Shown: positions 1-9,158, counted from the first letter of the stretch. The stretch: 17,566 nt of DNA from Acidimicrobiaceae bacterium (GCA_003485885.1 DNHM01000136.1:1-17566), one strand, 5' to 3'. Translations and numbers: made by a program. Notes: generated from the sequence alone by a model not told the origin.

Positions 1-3
1 GAC

Positions 4-16
4 AGGGCGCTGCCCT
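4..16. other. small inverted repeat at window edge
   Basis: AGGGC, a 3-base loop (GCT) and GCCCT form a short hairpin. It lies about 55 bases beyond the stop of the SDR gene (minus strand). There is no T-tract on either strand, so a terminator role is only a possibility. It may belong to whatever lies left of the window. Confidence 0.3.
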
Positions 17-25
17 AGACAATGG

Positions 26-69
26 CCCGGCTGAAATGTGGTCTGGGACCCGGCTGAAATGTGGTCTGG
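26..69. repeat. two-copy tandem repeat, period 23 bp
   Basis: The 21-base unit beginning CCCGGCTGAAATGTGGTCTG occurs at 26-46 and again, identically, at 49-69, with a 2-base spacer (GA). The second copy ends 2 bases before the stop codon of the SDR gene. Short exact tandem repeats at a gene edge could be multiple terminal repeats left by an insertion element (IS21-type elements have such repeats), a protein-binding array or replication slippage. No transposase is visible because the window ends here. Confidence 0.7.
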
Positions 70-71
70 AC

Positions 72-854
72 TCAGGTGCCGCCGTCGACGCGAATCTCGG
101 CCGCGGTGGTAAACGTGCTGGCCGGCCCGGCCAGGTAGAGAGCGGCACCAACGATCTCATCTGGCTGACCACCACGCTCAAGCGCGTACTGTTCCTTGGC
201 AATCTTCTCGAACGCCTCGAGGTCCCATGCCTTCGAAATGTCGGTCAGGAACGGCCCAGGGATAATCGTGTTGACTCGCACAGTTGGCCCGAAAGCGTGG
301 GCGAAGGACCGCGACAGGCTGTTCAGGCCCGACTTGGACGCGGCGTATGGCTCAGCATGTGGTGTGGGCTGCTCCGAGGCGGTGCTGCTGACATTAATGA
401 TGCTGCCGCTGCCGGCTTCAACCATCCGTTCACCGACCAAGGCCATGAGCCGATACGGGCCTTTGAGGTTGACACCGACGACCTTGTCGAAGAGTTCCTC
501 GGTGACATCACTGACTTTCTTGTACAGCGGTGACATGCCAGCGTTGTTGATGAGCACATCGATCTTGCCGAAGCGTTCGTAGGCGGCGTCGACGAGTCGG
601 CCGACGTCGTCCCAATTCGCGACATGACAGGCGACCGGGAGCGCCTGGCGCCCAAGCGCCTCGACTTCACGAGCGACAGCTTCACACGCCTCGATCTTGC
701 GGCTTGCCACCACAATGTTGGCGCCTCGCTCTGCAAAGGCCAGAGCCATCGAGCGGCCCATACCCCGGCTGCCACCGGTGATTACTACAACTTGGTCGGA
801 AAAATCGAAGAGTGCGTCCGTCATATCGCCAACGTAGTTGACGGCGTGACTCAC
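72..854 (-). CDS. SDR-family NAD(P)-dependent oxidoreductase
   Basis: Classical short-chain dehydrogenase/reductase of 260 residues, probably a cytosolic alcohol or ketone oxidoreductase of unknown substrate. The cofactor motif TGGSRGMG is at about 26-33. The sequence after the second strand reads ASRK, and this basic residue favours NADP(H). NNAG is at 103-106, and the catalytic Ser157, Tyr170 and Lys174 are in the right spacing. The C-terminus ends in VDGGT, as usual. The GTG at 854 gives MSHAV..; an ATG at 824 (MTDALF..) gives a 250-residue protein that starts nearer the first strand and is a serious alternative, since neither has a strong Shine-Dalgarno. The gene is divergent from the hydroxyacid dehydrogenase at 995, so the two may share a regulated intergenic region. 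Family is certain; substrate is not. Confidence 0.9.
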   Translation of the reverse strand: MSHAVNYVGDMTDALFDFSDQVVVITGGSRGMGRSMALAFAERGANIVVASRKIEACEAVAREVEALGRQALPVACHVANWDDVGRLVDAAYERFGKIDVLINNAGMSPLYKKVSDVTEELFDKVVGVNLKGPYRLMALVGERMVEAGSGSIINVSSTASEQPTPHAEPYAASKSGLNSLSRSFAHAFGPTVRVNTIIPGPFLTDISKAWDLEAFEKIAKEQYALERGGQPDEIVGAALYLAGPASTFTTAAEIRVDGGT

Positions 855-994
855 GCACTCTTCGGCCTGTTATTCGGGCAATACCTCGACTCGGGTCGCC
901 AACACAGCCGCTCCGGCGCACGTCTCAACGAACCAGCCGCTAACGCGTCGTCCCCACACCGGTTCGTTGTGGGCATGGCGGTAGGTTTCTGCGG

Positions 995-1915
995 GTGGCA
1001 ATTCTGGTGAGTCCTTCGAGTCGAATAGAAGAGTGGGCAGCTGAGTTGCGGGCGCAGATGCCAAACGAGGATCTGCGTGTGTGGCCCGAGGTCGGTGATC
1101 CCGCCGAGATCGAGTACATGATCGCCTGGCGTATGAGCCGAGCGGACCTAGCGACGCTTCCGAACCTGCAATGCATCTTGTGTCAGGGCGCCGGTACCGA
1201 GCAGTGGCAGAAGCCCGGCATCGATGTGCCGGTTGTGCGGCTTGCAGATCCGGAGATGGCCAACGAGATGGCTGGGTATGCGGTCGCATGGGTGTTGCGT
1301 CACCAACGCAGGTTCAGCGAACTCGAGTCTGCACAACATCGCGGCGAGTGGAAGGTGCTTGAGCACACCCAGCCGTACAAGTACCGAGTAGGCGTTCTCG
1401 GTTATGGCGAGATCGGGTCGCGGATCAGTCGGGCGTTCGGCGACCTTGGTTATGTTGTGAATGCTTGGACTCGATCGGGCCGAGACGAAGAACGCGTTAC
1501 GCACTATGCCGGCCACGATGAACTCGAGGACTTCCTTGGTAACAGCGATGCGGTCATCAACGTGTTGCCGAGCACCGATGCAACAGCAGGTTTGTTGACC
1601 TCTGAGCGTCTTGCGCAGTTCGTTCCTGGCTCCATCTTCGTGAACGTCGGCCGAGGGACCGTGTTGGCTGACGAAGGCGACTTGATTGAGGCGCTCAACA
1701 ATGGGCCGATCGCGGCTGCGGTGCTAGATGTCACCGAGCCGGAGCCCCCAGCCGACGATTCGCCGTTATGGACACACCCGGCTGTGACCCTTACGCCACA
1801 TATCTCGGGCATGACTCAGGTGGGTAGTGCAGCGACACTTATCGCGGCAAACATCGCCCGGCTGCGAGCCGGTCAAGAGCCATTCCCGTTGCTCGATCGT
1901 TCGCTCGGCTATTGA
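995..1915 (+). CDS. D-2-hydroxyacid dehydrogenase, glyoxylate/hydroxypyruvate reductase A type
   Basis: 306 residues, the usual length of the GhrA branch. These enzymes reduce glyoxylate or hydroxypyruvate with NADPH in the cytosol. The N-terminus (MAILVSPS, then RVWPEVGD and LPNLQCI) follows the GhrA pattern. The Rossmann motif GYGEIG is at 136-141. WTRSGR at 158-163 carries basic residues suited to NADPH. The catalytic trio is Arg220 in VGRG, Glu248 in DVTEPEP and His269 in TPHIS. Translation starts at GTG 995. The gene is divergent from the SDR and convergent with the isomerase-like gene, with a stem-loop just after its stop. Hydroxypyruvate/glyoxylate reduction would fit with the nearby one-carbon genes, but the physical link is weak. 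True substrate unknown. Confidence 0.88.
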   Translation: MAILVSPSSRIEEWAAELRAQMPNEDLRVWPEVGDPAEIEYMIAWRMSRADLATLPNLQCILCQGAGTEQWQKPGIDVPVVRLADPEMANEMAGYAVAWVLRHQRRFSELESAQHRGEWKVLEHTQPYKYRVGVLGYGEIGSRISRAFGDLGYVVNAWTRSGRDEERVTHYAGHDELEDFLGNSDAVINVLPSTDATAGLLTSERLAQFVPGSIFVNVGRGTVLADEGDLIEALNNGPIAAAVLDVTEPEPPADDSPLWTHPAVTLTPHISGMTQVGSAATLIAANIARLRAGQEPFPLLDRSLGY

Positions 1916-1922
1916 CCCACTG

Positions 1923-1945
1923 GTGATCTCGCCGCACGAGATCAC
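1923..1945. terminator. perfect 9-bp stem-loop between convergent genes
   Basis: GTGATCTCG, loop CCGCA and CGAGATCAC form a perfect stem, 7 bases after the stop of the hydroxyacid dehydrogenase and about 50 bases beyond the stop of the convergent isomerase-like gene. No strong T-run follows on either strand (GACTTTG on plus), so it is a likely bidirectional terminator or mRNA 3'-end hairpin, not a textbook intrinsic terminator. Confidence 0.6.
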
Positions 1946-1997
1946 GACTTTGAGATCCGGCGCGAGGTCGACGCCCCCGTCGCTGCAATGGTTCGAG

Positions 1998-2744
1998 TTA
2001 GTTGGTCTTGCTGGCTATTTCGGCGCGGAGTAGATCGGCCTGCTCGGCTGCACCACTGACGGTAAGCGGCCATGTCCGCCCCCGGCCCCAAAGCCATAGG
2101 TTCAGGTGCAATGCTGCGCCAGCGATCGTGCAATCGCCCTCACCCATGTTGATTGTCCAACGATCGTGGGTGTCCGTGGCGTGAATCGTGATCGTGCCGA
2201 AGGTCTTTGGATCGTCATCGACATCATCGGCGTTCGGTTGCAAAAACACGTGCACGATCTCGTCGATGCCGTCGGCGACGAGCTCAGCGGACACCCGGGG
2301 CAAGGACAGATTGAGAGCGAGAAACCCGTCGATGCAATGGATCAGGGCCTCGTGGGTTTGACGACGAATGGTGAAACCAACCGTTTGCTCGTCAGCCCAA
2401 CTCCATGCTGGTTCATTGGCGCCAGCATTGTCGAGTGCCTCTGCTAGTCCGGTAGCAGCGTGTCGTAGCATGGCGATAAGGCGTCGTCCCGAAGTGCGCT
2501 CTGGCTGCTCGTAGTCCTTGGGTGGGTTCGGTCGGGTCGCGATGACAAACGTCCAGAAGTCCTGCACCTCGGTGAGGTGCCACAGCAGATCATCGAGCGT
2601 CCAGTCTCCGCAAGTGGGGACAGATGTGCGGGGGTTGGCATCTCTGGATGCGTCGGCGAGCAAAGACGTGAAACGTCTGATCGATTCGGCAGTAACAGCA
2701 TCGGGATACAGACTGGGCACCTGTACATAGTCGCGCACGAACAC
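1998..2744 (-). CDS. maleylpyruvate isomerase family, mycothiol-dependent (DinB-like) protein
   Basis: About 248 residues from GTG 2744 (GTG at 2738 and 2720 also possible; no clear Shine-Dalgarno decides). The N-terminal MDMPI/DinB-like four-helix domain has the expected metal ligands: His56 in LLWHLTEV and the pair Glu132/His136 in HEALIH. CGDWTLDDLLWHL near 45-57 is the typical family opening. The C-terminal part (about 160-240, ending near LWLWGRGR) resembles the SCP2-like MDMPI_C domain. Members are cytosolic and use mycothiol for isomerisation or thiol transfer, but many have unknown substrates. It is divergent from fhs: the IclR-type operators at 2832-2866 lie about 90 bases upstream of this start. 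The frame stays open to a TTG at 2858, but that start would sit inside the operator and add an atypical N-terminus. Confidence 0.8.
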   Translation of the reverse strand: MFVRDYVQVPSLYPDAVTAESIRRFTSLLADASRDANPRTSVPTCGDWTLDDLLWHLTEVQDFWTFVIATRPNPPKDYEQPERTSGRRLIAMLRHAATGLAEALDNAGANEPAWSWADEQTVGFTIRRQTHEALIHCIDGFLALNLSLPRVSAELVADGIDEIVHVFLQPNADDVDDDPKTFGTITIHATDTHDRWTINMGEGDCTIAGAALHLNLWLWGRGRTWPLTVSGAAEQADLLRAEIASKTN

Positions 2745-2831
2745 TCTGGGCAGTGTGTTCGTGAACGTTGTGCTACCGGCCACAGGAGCGACACAACGAG
2801 AACCGAGATGAGTCACAACGGGTACTCGATG

Positions 2832-2848
2832 GTTCCGTATGGTGGAAC
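2832..2848. promoter_or_regulatory. IclR-type operator, site 1 upstream of fhs
   Basis: GTTCCGTATGGTGGAAC is an imperfect palindrome with perfect 5-bp arms (GTTCC/GGAAC) and a 7-bp centre. It differs from the palindrome in front of the iclR gene at 9187-9203 (GTTCCGCATGGTGGAAC) by one base. It lies between the divergent isomerase-like gene and fhs. The likeness in size and symmetry to IclR-family operators is general knowledge; binding by the regulator in this window is inference. Confidence 0.7.
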
Positions 2849-2849
2849 G

Positions 2850-2866
2850 AAACCACAATGCGGAAC
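2850..2866. promoter_or_regulatory. IclR-type operator, degenerate site 2 upstream of fhs
   Basis: AAACCACAATGCGGAAC, read on the other strand, is GTTCCGCATTGTGGTTT. One half (GTTCCGCAT) equals the iclR operator exactly and the outer arm is degraded. It begins 18 bp after the start of site 1, so the two could bind adjacent regulator dimers. It ends 40 bases before the fhs start, where bound protein could block or contact polymerase. Confidence 0.6.
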
Positions 2867-2894
2867 GACATGGTAGTGTCTGACTTCAGCAGCC

Positions 2895-2901
2895 AAGGGG
2901 G
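2895..2901 (+). promoter_or_regulatory. strong Shine-Dalgarno of fhs
   Basis: AAGGGGG lies 5 bases before ATG 2907 and fixes the start of the ligase gene. Confidence 0.8.
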
Positions 2902-2906
2902 CGCCA

Positions 2907-4604
<1,698 letters not shown>

Positions 4605-4623
4605 CTCGAAAGAACATATTCTC

Positions 4624-5496
4624 ATGGCAGTGTTTGGAACGAAGAAGTACGACGAATCGCCCGAAGCGAAAGCGCATCGGGTGACACTCATCGACGAGCT
4701 CACTTTTGAGCTGGTGCCGCTGAAGAGCCTGGACGCTGCGGTGCAAGCGCTTCCGGCTGGTGCCGAAGTCTCGGTCACGTGTTCGCCGACCAAAGGCATC
4801 GAAGAGACCCAGCGACTCACCGCCGAACTGCAGAGCCAAGGTTTCGTGCCTATCCCGCATGTATCTGCTCGTATGGTGCGCGACCACACCCACACCGTCG
4901 AGCTCGCCGAGTGGTGTCGGGAGCTTGGCCTGAGGCAGATCTTCATCGTTGGCGGCGATGCTGAAGTGCCTGGCGAGTACCCGGGAGCGGTCGAGTTCTT
5001 GGCTGACTTCCTGACCACAAACCATGGCATCGACACCATTGGTGTTACCGCCTATCCCGACGGCCATGCGTTCCTGTCTCACAAAACACTTCGGTGGGCG
5101 CTGCATGAGAAACAGCGTCTTCTGGCCGAAGCGGGTGTGAACGGTTACTGCAGCACCCAGATGTGTTTTGACCCCGATGCCATCGCCAAATGGCTTCGTG
5201 TCGAACGCGAGATGGGGCTCACCCTTCCCGTGCATCTGGGTATCTCTGGGGTGGTCGACAAGGCGAAGTTGCTGACGATGGGCGCACGATTGGGCATTGG
5301 AGACTCGTTGAAATACCTGCGCAAGAACGTGGGTGCGGTCGTCAAGATGATGACCACGATCTCCTATGACCCCAACGACCTGTTGCTGCCGCTCAGCAGC
5401 GACTTGCTCGATCTAGGGGTGACCGGCATGCATGTCTTCACCTTCAACCAGGTAGAGGCCACCAATACGTGGCGCGAATCAGTGCTCAGCTCGTAA
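4624..5496 (+). CDS. methylenetetrahydrofolate reductase (MetF-like)
   Basis: 290 residues, the length of the bacterial single-domain FAD enzyme that interconverts 5,10-methylene-THF and 5-methyl-THF. The N-terminal strand reads LTFELVPL, with Glu29 in the place of the catalytic Glu of E. coli MetF (FEFFPP-like). VTCSPTKG is at 51-58, and GGD at 110-112 matches the conserved Asp that contacts folate. The barrel ends with GVTGMHVFTFNQ. The sequence is a divergent family member, without the usual double Pro after FE. Being second in an operon with fhs suggests a role in methyl-THF oxidation rather than only methionine synthesis; this is inference. Its last 11 bases overlap the 3' end of the convergent DUF45 gene. 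Confidence 0.88.
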   Translation: MAVFGTKKYDESPEAKAHRVTLIDELTFELVPLKSLDAAVQALPAGAEVSVTCSPTKGIEETQRLTAELQSQGFVPIPHVSARMVRDHTHTVELAEWCRELGLRQIFIVGGDAEVPGEYPGAVEFLADFLTTNHGIDTIGVTAYPDGHAFLSHKTLRWALHEKQRLLAEAGVNGYCSTQMCFDPDAIAKWLRVEREMGLTLPVHLGISGVVDKAKLLTMGARLGIGDSLKYLRKNVGAVVKMMTTISYDPNDLLLPLSSDLLDLGVTGMHVFTFNQVEATNTWRESVLSS

Positions 5497-5974
5497 AGCC
5501 CAGCGCCATTGCTTCTAGAAAGCCTTCGGCGCGCTCGGCTTTCGGATACCGCTCCATCAGCCGCTGGAATTCAGGCCCATGGTCGGATTCGACCAGGTGG
5601 GTGATCTCGTGCAGGATCACATAATCCAGTACCCAATCGGGCGTGGTGAGCAGTCGCGAAGACAAGCGCACGACGCCGTCGTCGAATGAGCAGGATCCCC
5701 ACAGCGTGTTCTGATTCGTGACCCATGTGATCTTGCGCGGTACCGGCAGCTTGTAGACGTGGGCCAGTGTGCGAGCCCGTGCCATGAGGTCAACGCCAGT
5801 TTCGGCGATGGCATGTTTCTTCTCAATATGTGCGGTCAGGGTTGCTACCGCCTCTGTCTCCTGCTCCGTGCTCATCCATGCCGGGATCCGGACCTCGATG
5901 ATGCCGTTCACGACTCGCGCGGCGCTGGACTTCTTGCGCCGCTGGCTCCGGATCACCTTGATAGGCAGGGTCAC
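5486..5974 (-). CDS. DUF45 (YgjP-like) zinc metallopeptidase
   Basis: 162 residues from GTG 5974. The zinc motif HEITH is at 122-126 (His122, Glu123, His126) with His132 in SDHGPEF as third ligand. The upstream signature LWGSCS is at 91-96. This is the standard arrangement of the SprT/YgjP-like predicted cytosolic peptidases, whose substrates are mostly unknown. The frame is open upstream to 6151, but that extension lies over the lipoprotein gene and looks like low-complexity shadow. Starting at 5974 puts the GTG 7 bases after the lipoprotein stop, typical of a co-transcribed pair. The 3' end overlaps the convergent metF-like gene by 11 bp. Confidence 0.88.
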   Translation of the reverse strand: MTLPIKVIRSQRRKKSSAARVVNGIIEVRIPAWMSTEQETEAVATLTAHIEKKHAIAETGVDLMARARTLAHVYKLPVPRKITWVTNQNTLWGSCSFDDGVVRLSSRLLTTPDWVLDYVILHEITHLVESDHGPEFQRLMERYPKAERAEGFLEAMALGFTS

Positions 5975-5981
5975 GCTGGAC

Positions 5982-6896
5982 TCATCTGGTGGCGGCGAGG
6001 AGTTCGTCGATGGTGGCCTGGTTGCGTTCAACGAAGGCTTGTTGCACGAGTCGTTCAACGGCGTCGAACTGATCGGCGACTGGTTCGGTGCATGCAATAT
6101 TGGCAACTGCCGCAGCTCGTTCGAACTGCGCGAGTTCGTCGAGAAGCGCATCTACCTGGGCGTCGACGGTTGGGGTCCCGGCGACTTCGATCACGGGCAG
6201 CTGGCCTCCGGGGTAGACCTCGTTGACGGTGTCTCTCATGCGGGAGATGACGTCGGTTCGAATCGCGTCGGGCTCGGCGTAGTCAAACCCGCGGTCGAAC
6301 ATGCATTCTCGCCATTCGCTTCGGGCTGCCAACCAGTCGGGGTGCGTGTCGCGTTCTTCGCCCATGGCGGTGAAGTTGGGTAACGCTTCGGAGAACCGAA
6401 GCCAATCGGCATATGCCTCTTCGCTGGCCTGGGTGTTGCAGCCTCCTTCGCTCCGTTGCCCTGGTTCGGGTTCGGGACCATCGAGCGTGAAGAAGAATCG
6501 GCTGAACTCAGCACCGGAGAGAGTGCGGAGGTACCGCTCGTTGGGGTCGAGTTGAACGGGGTCGAGGTCGAACTGGCTCAGTTGGAACCGGAATCCGACG
6601 ATAATCCCGAATCCGTCGGTGCGGGCAGCTTCAAGATCCATGCGCTGGGGCGGATCGAGAGTCTCGATGGTTGGTGAGAGCCGGAACTCGAAGCCGGCAT
6701 CGCGCATGCATGTGGCCACGATTTCAGCAGCGGCCCGTTCGGTGTCTGCCAAGTACGCGTCGGTGTCGTTGGTACCGAATAGTTCAATCAATACGGCGTC
6801 GAACGGTGCCGACTCAGACACTTCGCCAGAAGCGGAGCAGGCGGTCGCCAAGATGGTGTACACCAGCAACCAGCGAAGTACGCGAATGAACCTCAT
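5982..6896 (-). CDS. secreted lipoprotein with repeated Cys-Met/Gly-Phe motif
   Basis: 304 residues from ATG 6896. The N-terminus is a lipoprotein signal: basic RVLR, a hydrophobic stretch, then LATAC with lipidated Cys20. The mature part has no family I can name. It holds two similar motifs, CMRDAGFEF at 63-71 and CMFDRGFDY at 198-206, plus single cysteines at 153 and 269, which suggests two disulfides and an internal duplication or paired structural elements. Such Cys-Met..Gly-aromatic motifs are common in actinobacterial exported proteins of unknown function. A GTG at 6947 in the same frame would put 17 residues before the signal peptide and is less likely. It is followed 7 bases later by the metallopeptidase gene. 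Confidence 0.75.
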   Translation of the reverse strand: MRFIRVLRWLLVYTILATACSASGEVSESAPFDAVLIELFGTNDTDAYLADTERAAAEIVATCMRDAGFEFRLSPTIETLDPPQRMDLEAARTDGFGIIVGFRFQLSQFDLDPVQLDPNERYLRTLSGAEFSRFFFTLDGPEPEPGQRSEGGCNTQASEEAYADWLRFSEALPNFTAMGEERDTHPDWLAARSEWRECMFDRGFDYAEPDAIRTDVISRMRDTVNEVYPGGQLPVIEVAGTPTVDAQVDALLDELAQFERAAAVANIACTEPVADQFDAVERLVQQAFVERNQATIDELLAATR

Positions 6897-6982
6897 CGGG
6901 AGCGAGGGTAGTGGCGTGCCCTGCGGGAGTGGTGGCGCTTTCGTCACACGGCTAGCCGCGGCCCGTTGGCTACCCGTAGAGC

Positions 6983-7000
6983 GGTGCGGTCAGCCGCACC
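6983..7000. terminator. 7-bp stem-loop between glutamine synthetase-like and lipoprotein genes
   Basis: GGTGCGG, loop TCAG and CCGCACC form a perfect GC-rich hairpin. It lies about 50 bases past the stop of the glutamine synthetase-like gene and about 85 bases before the lipoprotein start, both on the minus strand. There is no T-tract, so termination is plausible but unproven. The gap 6897-7051 shows nothing else I can support. Confidence 0.45.
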
Positions 7001-7051
7001 TGAGCGGGGTGCAACACATCGATGTCGGTCAATGACTAGACGTAGCGGGTT

Positions 7052-8395
7052 TTAGATCTGTTCGAAATAGCGACGACGTTCCCAATCGGTAACGGCTCGT
7101 TCACTGGCAGCAACTTCCATAGCGAAGTGGTGTGCATAGTGATCAACGACGGAATCGTCAAGCAGCCGGCGAGCTTCGGTGCTCGCCCGGAACCGGTCAT
7201 TGGCAGCGCTCAGTGTGGTCTCGATCGCTGGGGCATCGCTTGTATACGCGTCGCCAACCAGTTCGACAGGAGGTTCGATGTGTTGCTCGATGCCGTCGAG
7301 TCCACTTGCGATCGCGGCAGCAAACGCTAGATACGGGTTCGTGTCGGCGCCGGGCAGTCGGCATTCGATCCGGCGGCTGGCACCGGTACCGACGATACGA
7401 AACGATGCGGTGCGGTTGTCGTGTGACCAGGCGATCTGCGTGGGAGCCCACGACTGACTCTGATAGCGCTTGTACGAGTTGACAGTGGGTGCGTACAGCG
7501 GCATGAGGTCGGGCGTGTGGTGCATCCAACCACCCAGGAACCAACGGAAGATGTCGGACTCATCGCCGTCGTCAGCCGTGAAGGCATTGGCGCTGCCCTG
7601 CCACAGCGATAGGTGCAGATGACAGCTGCTTCCCGGCTGATCGGCATGGGGTTTGGCCATGAACGAAACACTCACGCCGAGCTGGTCGGCGAGTTCTTTC
7701 ATGCCTTGTTTCATCACGACATGGCGGTCGGCCATCGTCAAGACTTCCGCGTAACGCACGTTGAGCTCGTGTTGGCCGATGGCGGCTTCGCCCTTGGAGT
7801 TCTCGACAGGGATCTCTGATGCGCTCAGCGTTCGCCGAGCCGCCCCCACATAGTCTTCGACTCTGGCGCCTTGCACCAGGTGGTAGTCCTCGACGTACCA
7901 GCCGGCAGCGTCAAGGCCGTGGTAGTTCTTCTCATGGGCGGTGCGGTAGCTGTCGCGGTAGAGGAAGAACTCAAGTTCTGACGCAGCAGCGGCATGGAAA
8001 CCAGCGTTGGTCAGTCGGTCGACCTGGCGGCGCAAGATGGATCGGGGAGCGACGTCGATGAGTTGGTGGGTGTCGTTCGACTCAACATCGCACAACACGA
8101 TCGCCGTGCGGTCAGTCCAACCTGCTGGCCGCAACGTGGCAGTGTCCGGGACGAGATGGAAGTCGCCGTACCCGCCACTCCAATCCGAGAAGTCGAACCC
8201 TTCGACCGGCTCCATAGCCATGTCGACCGTGAGCAGGTAATCGCAGGCATGGGTGCCGTCGGTGAGTCCGGCCTCGAGGAAGAACCCTGCGTCGAACCGT
8301 TTGCCCAGCAGACGGCCATAGTGATCGGTGAACCCGACAACAACCGTGTCGATCGTGCCAGCCGCCACCGCGGCGTTCAACTCAGCAGGTGTCAT
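7052..8395 (-). CDS. glutamine synthetase-like gamma-glutamyl-amine ligase
   Basis: 447 residues, the length of GS-like (PuuA/GlnA3-4/GmaS-type) ligases, which join glutamate to an amine using ATP. The glutamine synthetase metal, ATP and glutamate residues are kept: Glu140/Glu142 in ASELEFFLY, Glu203 and Glu210 in GEAAIGQHE, His259 in SSCHLHLSL, NSYKR at 306-310, NRTASFR with Arg328 and Arg333, and Glu344 in RIECRLPGAD. The region EPPVELVGDAY fits the amine-ligase branch rather than housekeeping GlnA, and no NLY adenylylation loop is obvious. The start lies 13 bases after the iclR stop, so the two form an operon. Gamma-glutamylmethylamide, polyamine or ethanolamide synthesis are all possible; the substrate cannot be read from sequence. 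Confidence 0.88.
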   Translation of the reverse strand: MTPAELNAAVAAGTIDTVVVGFTDHYGRLLGKRFDAGFFLEAGLTDGTHACDYLLTVDMAMEPVEGFDFSDWSGGYGDFHLVPDTATLRPAGWTDRTAIVLCDVESNDTHQLIDVAPRSILRRQVDRLTNAGFHAAAASELEFFLYRDSYRTAHEKNYHGLDAAGWYVEDYHLVQGARVEDYVGAARRTLSASEIPVENSKGEAAIGQHELNVRYAEVLTMADRHVVMKQGMKELADQLGVSVSFMAKPHADQPGSSCHLHLSLWQGSANAFTADDGDESDIFRWFLGGWMHHTPDLMPLYAPTVNSYKRYQSQSWAPTQIAWSHDNRTASFRIVGTGASRRIECRLPGADTNPYLAFAAAIASGLDGIEQHIEPPVELVGDAYTSDAPAIETTLSAANDRFRASTEARRLLDDSVVDHYAHHFAMEVAASERAVTDWERRRYFEQI

Positions 8396-8408
8396 TGGTT
8401 AGTCCGAT

Positions 8409-9158
8409 CTATTGGTCAAATTCCTGTAACTGTTCACTCAATTGGTGAGCGGCTTCGGCAACACGCAGGCCGATGTCGTGGCTGCGGTCCGGGTTGGGGA
8501 AACGATAGGTGGGACCGTGCACGCGTAGGGCGGCAACCACCCCGTCGGGTCCGAAGACAGGTGCGGCGACCGAGTTGATCCCTTCGGCGAACTCTTCGTA
8601 GACCCAGACGTAACCTGCCGATCGAACCTGTGTCAGTCGTTCCTGCAGTTCGACTGCTGAGGTCAGCGTGGACTGGGTCATCGCTTCGAGCCCACCATCG
8701 ATGTATGCCTGTATCGCAGCATCGCCGAGGTGGGCAAGGATGGCAATGCCTGCCGACAGCGAGTGTGCGGGCCCAGACTCGCCTGTCCAGTCGCGGACCT
8801 GTACGTCTTGGCCAGACTCGACCATGTCCATGAAATGCACCTGTCGGCCCTCGAGAATGTCGAGGCCGCTCGCTTCCTCGGTTTGTTCACTGAGGTCTAC
8901 GAGGAATGGTTGCGCGGCTGCGATCAGACTGCGCCCTTGCGAGGACCCGCCAGCGATCTCCTCGATCGCTGGACCGAGGCGATACTCGCCGCCGATTTGG
9001 TCCTGTTCGATAGCACCTTCGGTCTCGAGCGCATTCAACAGCCGGGCCACTGTTGACTTCGGCAGATCGACTCGTTCGGCGAGTTCGGTTACCCCGCTTG
9101 GGCCTACGGCTAGGGCACGCAAGATCGCGAAAGCTCGTTCGATCGATTGCACAGCCAT
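8409..9158 (-). CDS. IclR-family transcriptional regulator
   Basis: 249 residues. The N-terminal winged helix-turn-helix (about 5-62) contains SGVTELAERVDLPKSTVARL, with recognition helix near 32-42 and wing YRLGPAI. The effector domain (about 80-245) has the usual QPFLVDLSEQTEEASGLDIL opening and EEFAEGINSVAAPVFGPDG near the ligand site. It is the first gene of an operon with the glutamine synthetase-like ligase. A 17-bp palindrome lies 28 bases before its ATG and recurs before fhs, so it probably regulates itself, the ligase and the folate genes. The effector is unknown; an amine-derived or one-carbon metabolite is a guess. Confidence 0.93.
   Translation of the reverse strand: MAVQSIERAFAILRALAVGPSGVTELAERVDLPKSTVARLLNALETEGAIEQDQIGGEYRLGPAIEEIAGGSSQGRSLIAAAQPFLVDLSEQTEEASGLDILEGRQVHFMDMVESGQDVQVRDWTGESGPAHSLSAGIAILAHLGDAAIQAYIDGGLEAMTQSTLTSAVELQERLTQVRSAGYVWVYEEFAEGINSVAAPVFGPDGVVAALRVHGPTYRFPNPDRSHDIGLRVAEAAHQLSEQLQEFDQ

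Noticed and set aside
855..994. Search for an IclR-type operator between the SDR and GhrA-type genes
   Set aside because: The nearest sequence (GGTTTCTGCGGGTGGCAATT) does not keep the GTTCC/GGAAC arms.
2757..2766. GTTC-GT-GAAC inverted repeat near the isomerase-like start
   Set aside because: Arms of 4 bp are expected by chance, and the site does not match the longer IclR-type motif.
2745..2858. Upstream extension of the isomerase-like gene to a TTG at 2858
   Set aside because: The start codon would lie in operator site 2, and the added 38 residues are unlike the family's N-terminus. GTG starts at 2744-2720 fit better.
5975..6151. Longer N-terminus of the DUF45 peptidase
   Set aside because: It is a low-complexity Ser/Asn/Pro stretch read from the other frame of the lipoprotein gene. 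GTG 5974 gives the usual length.
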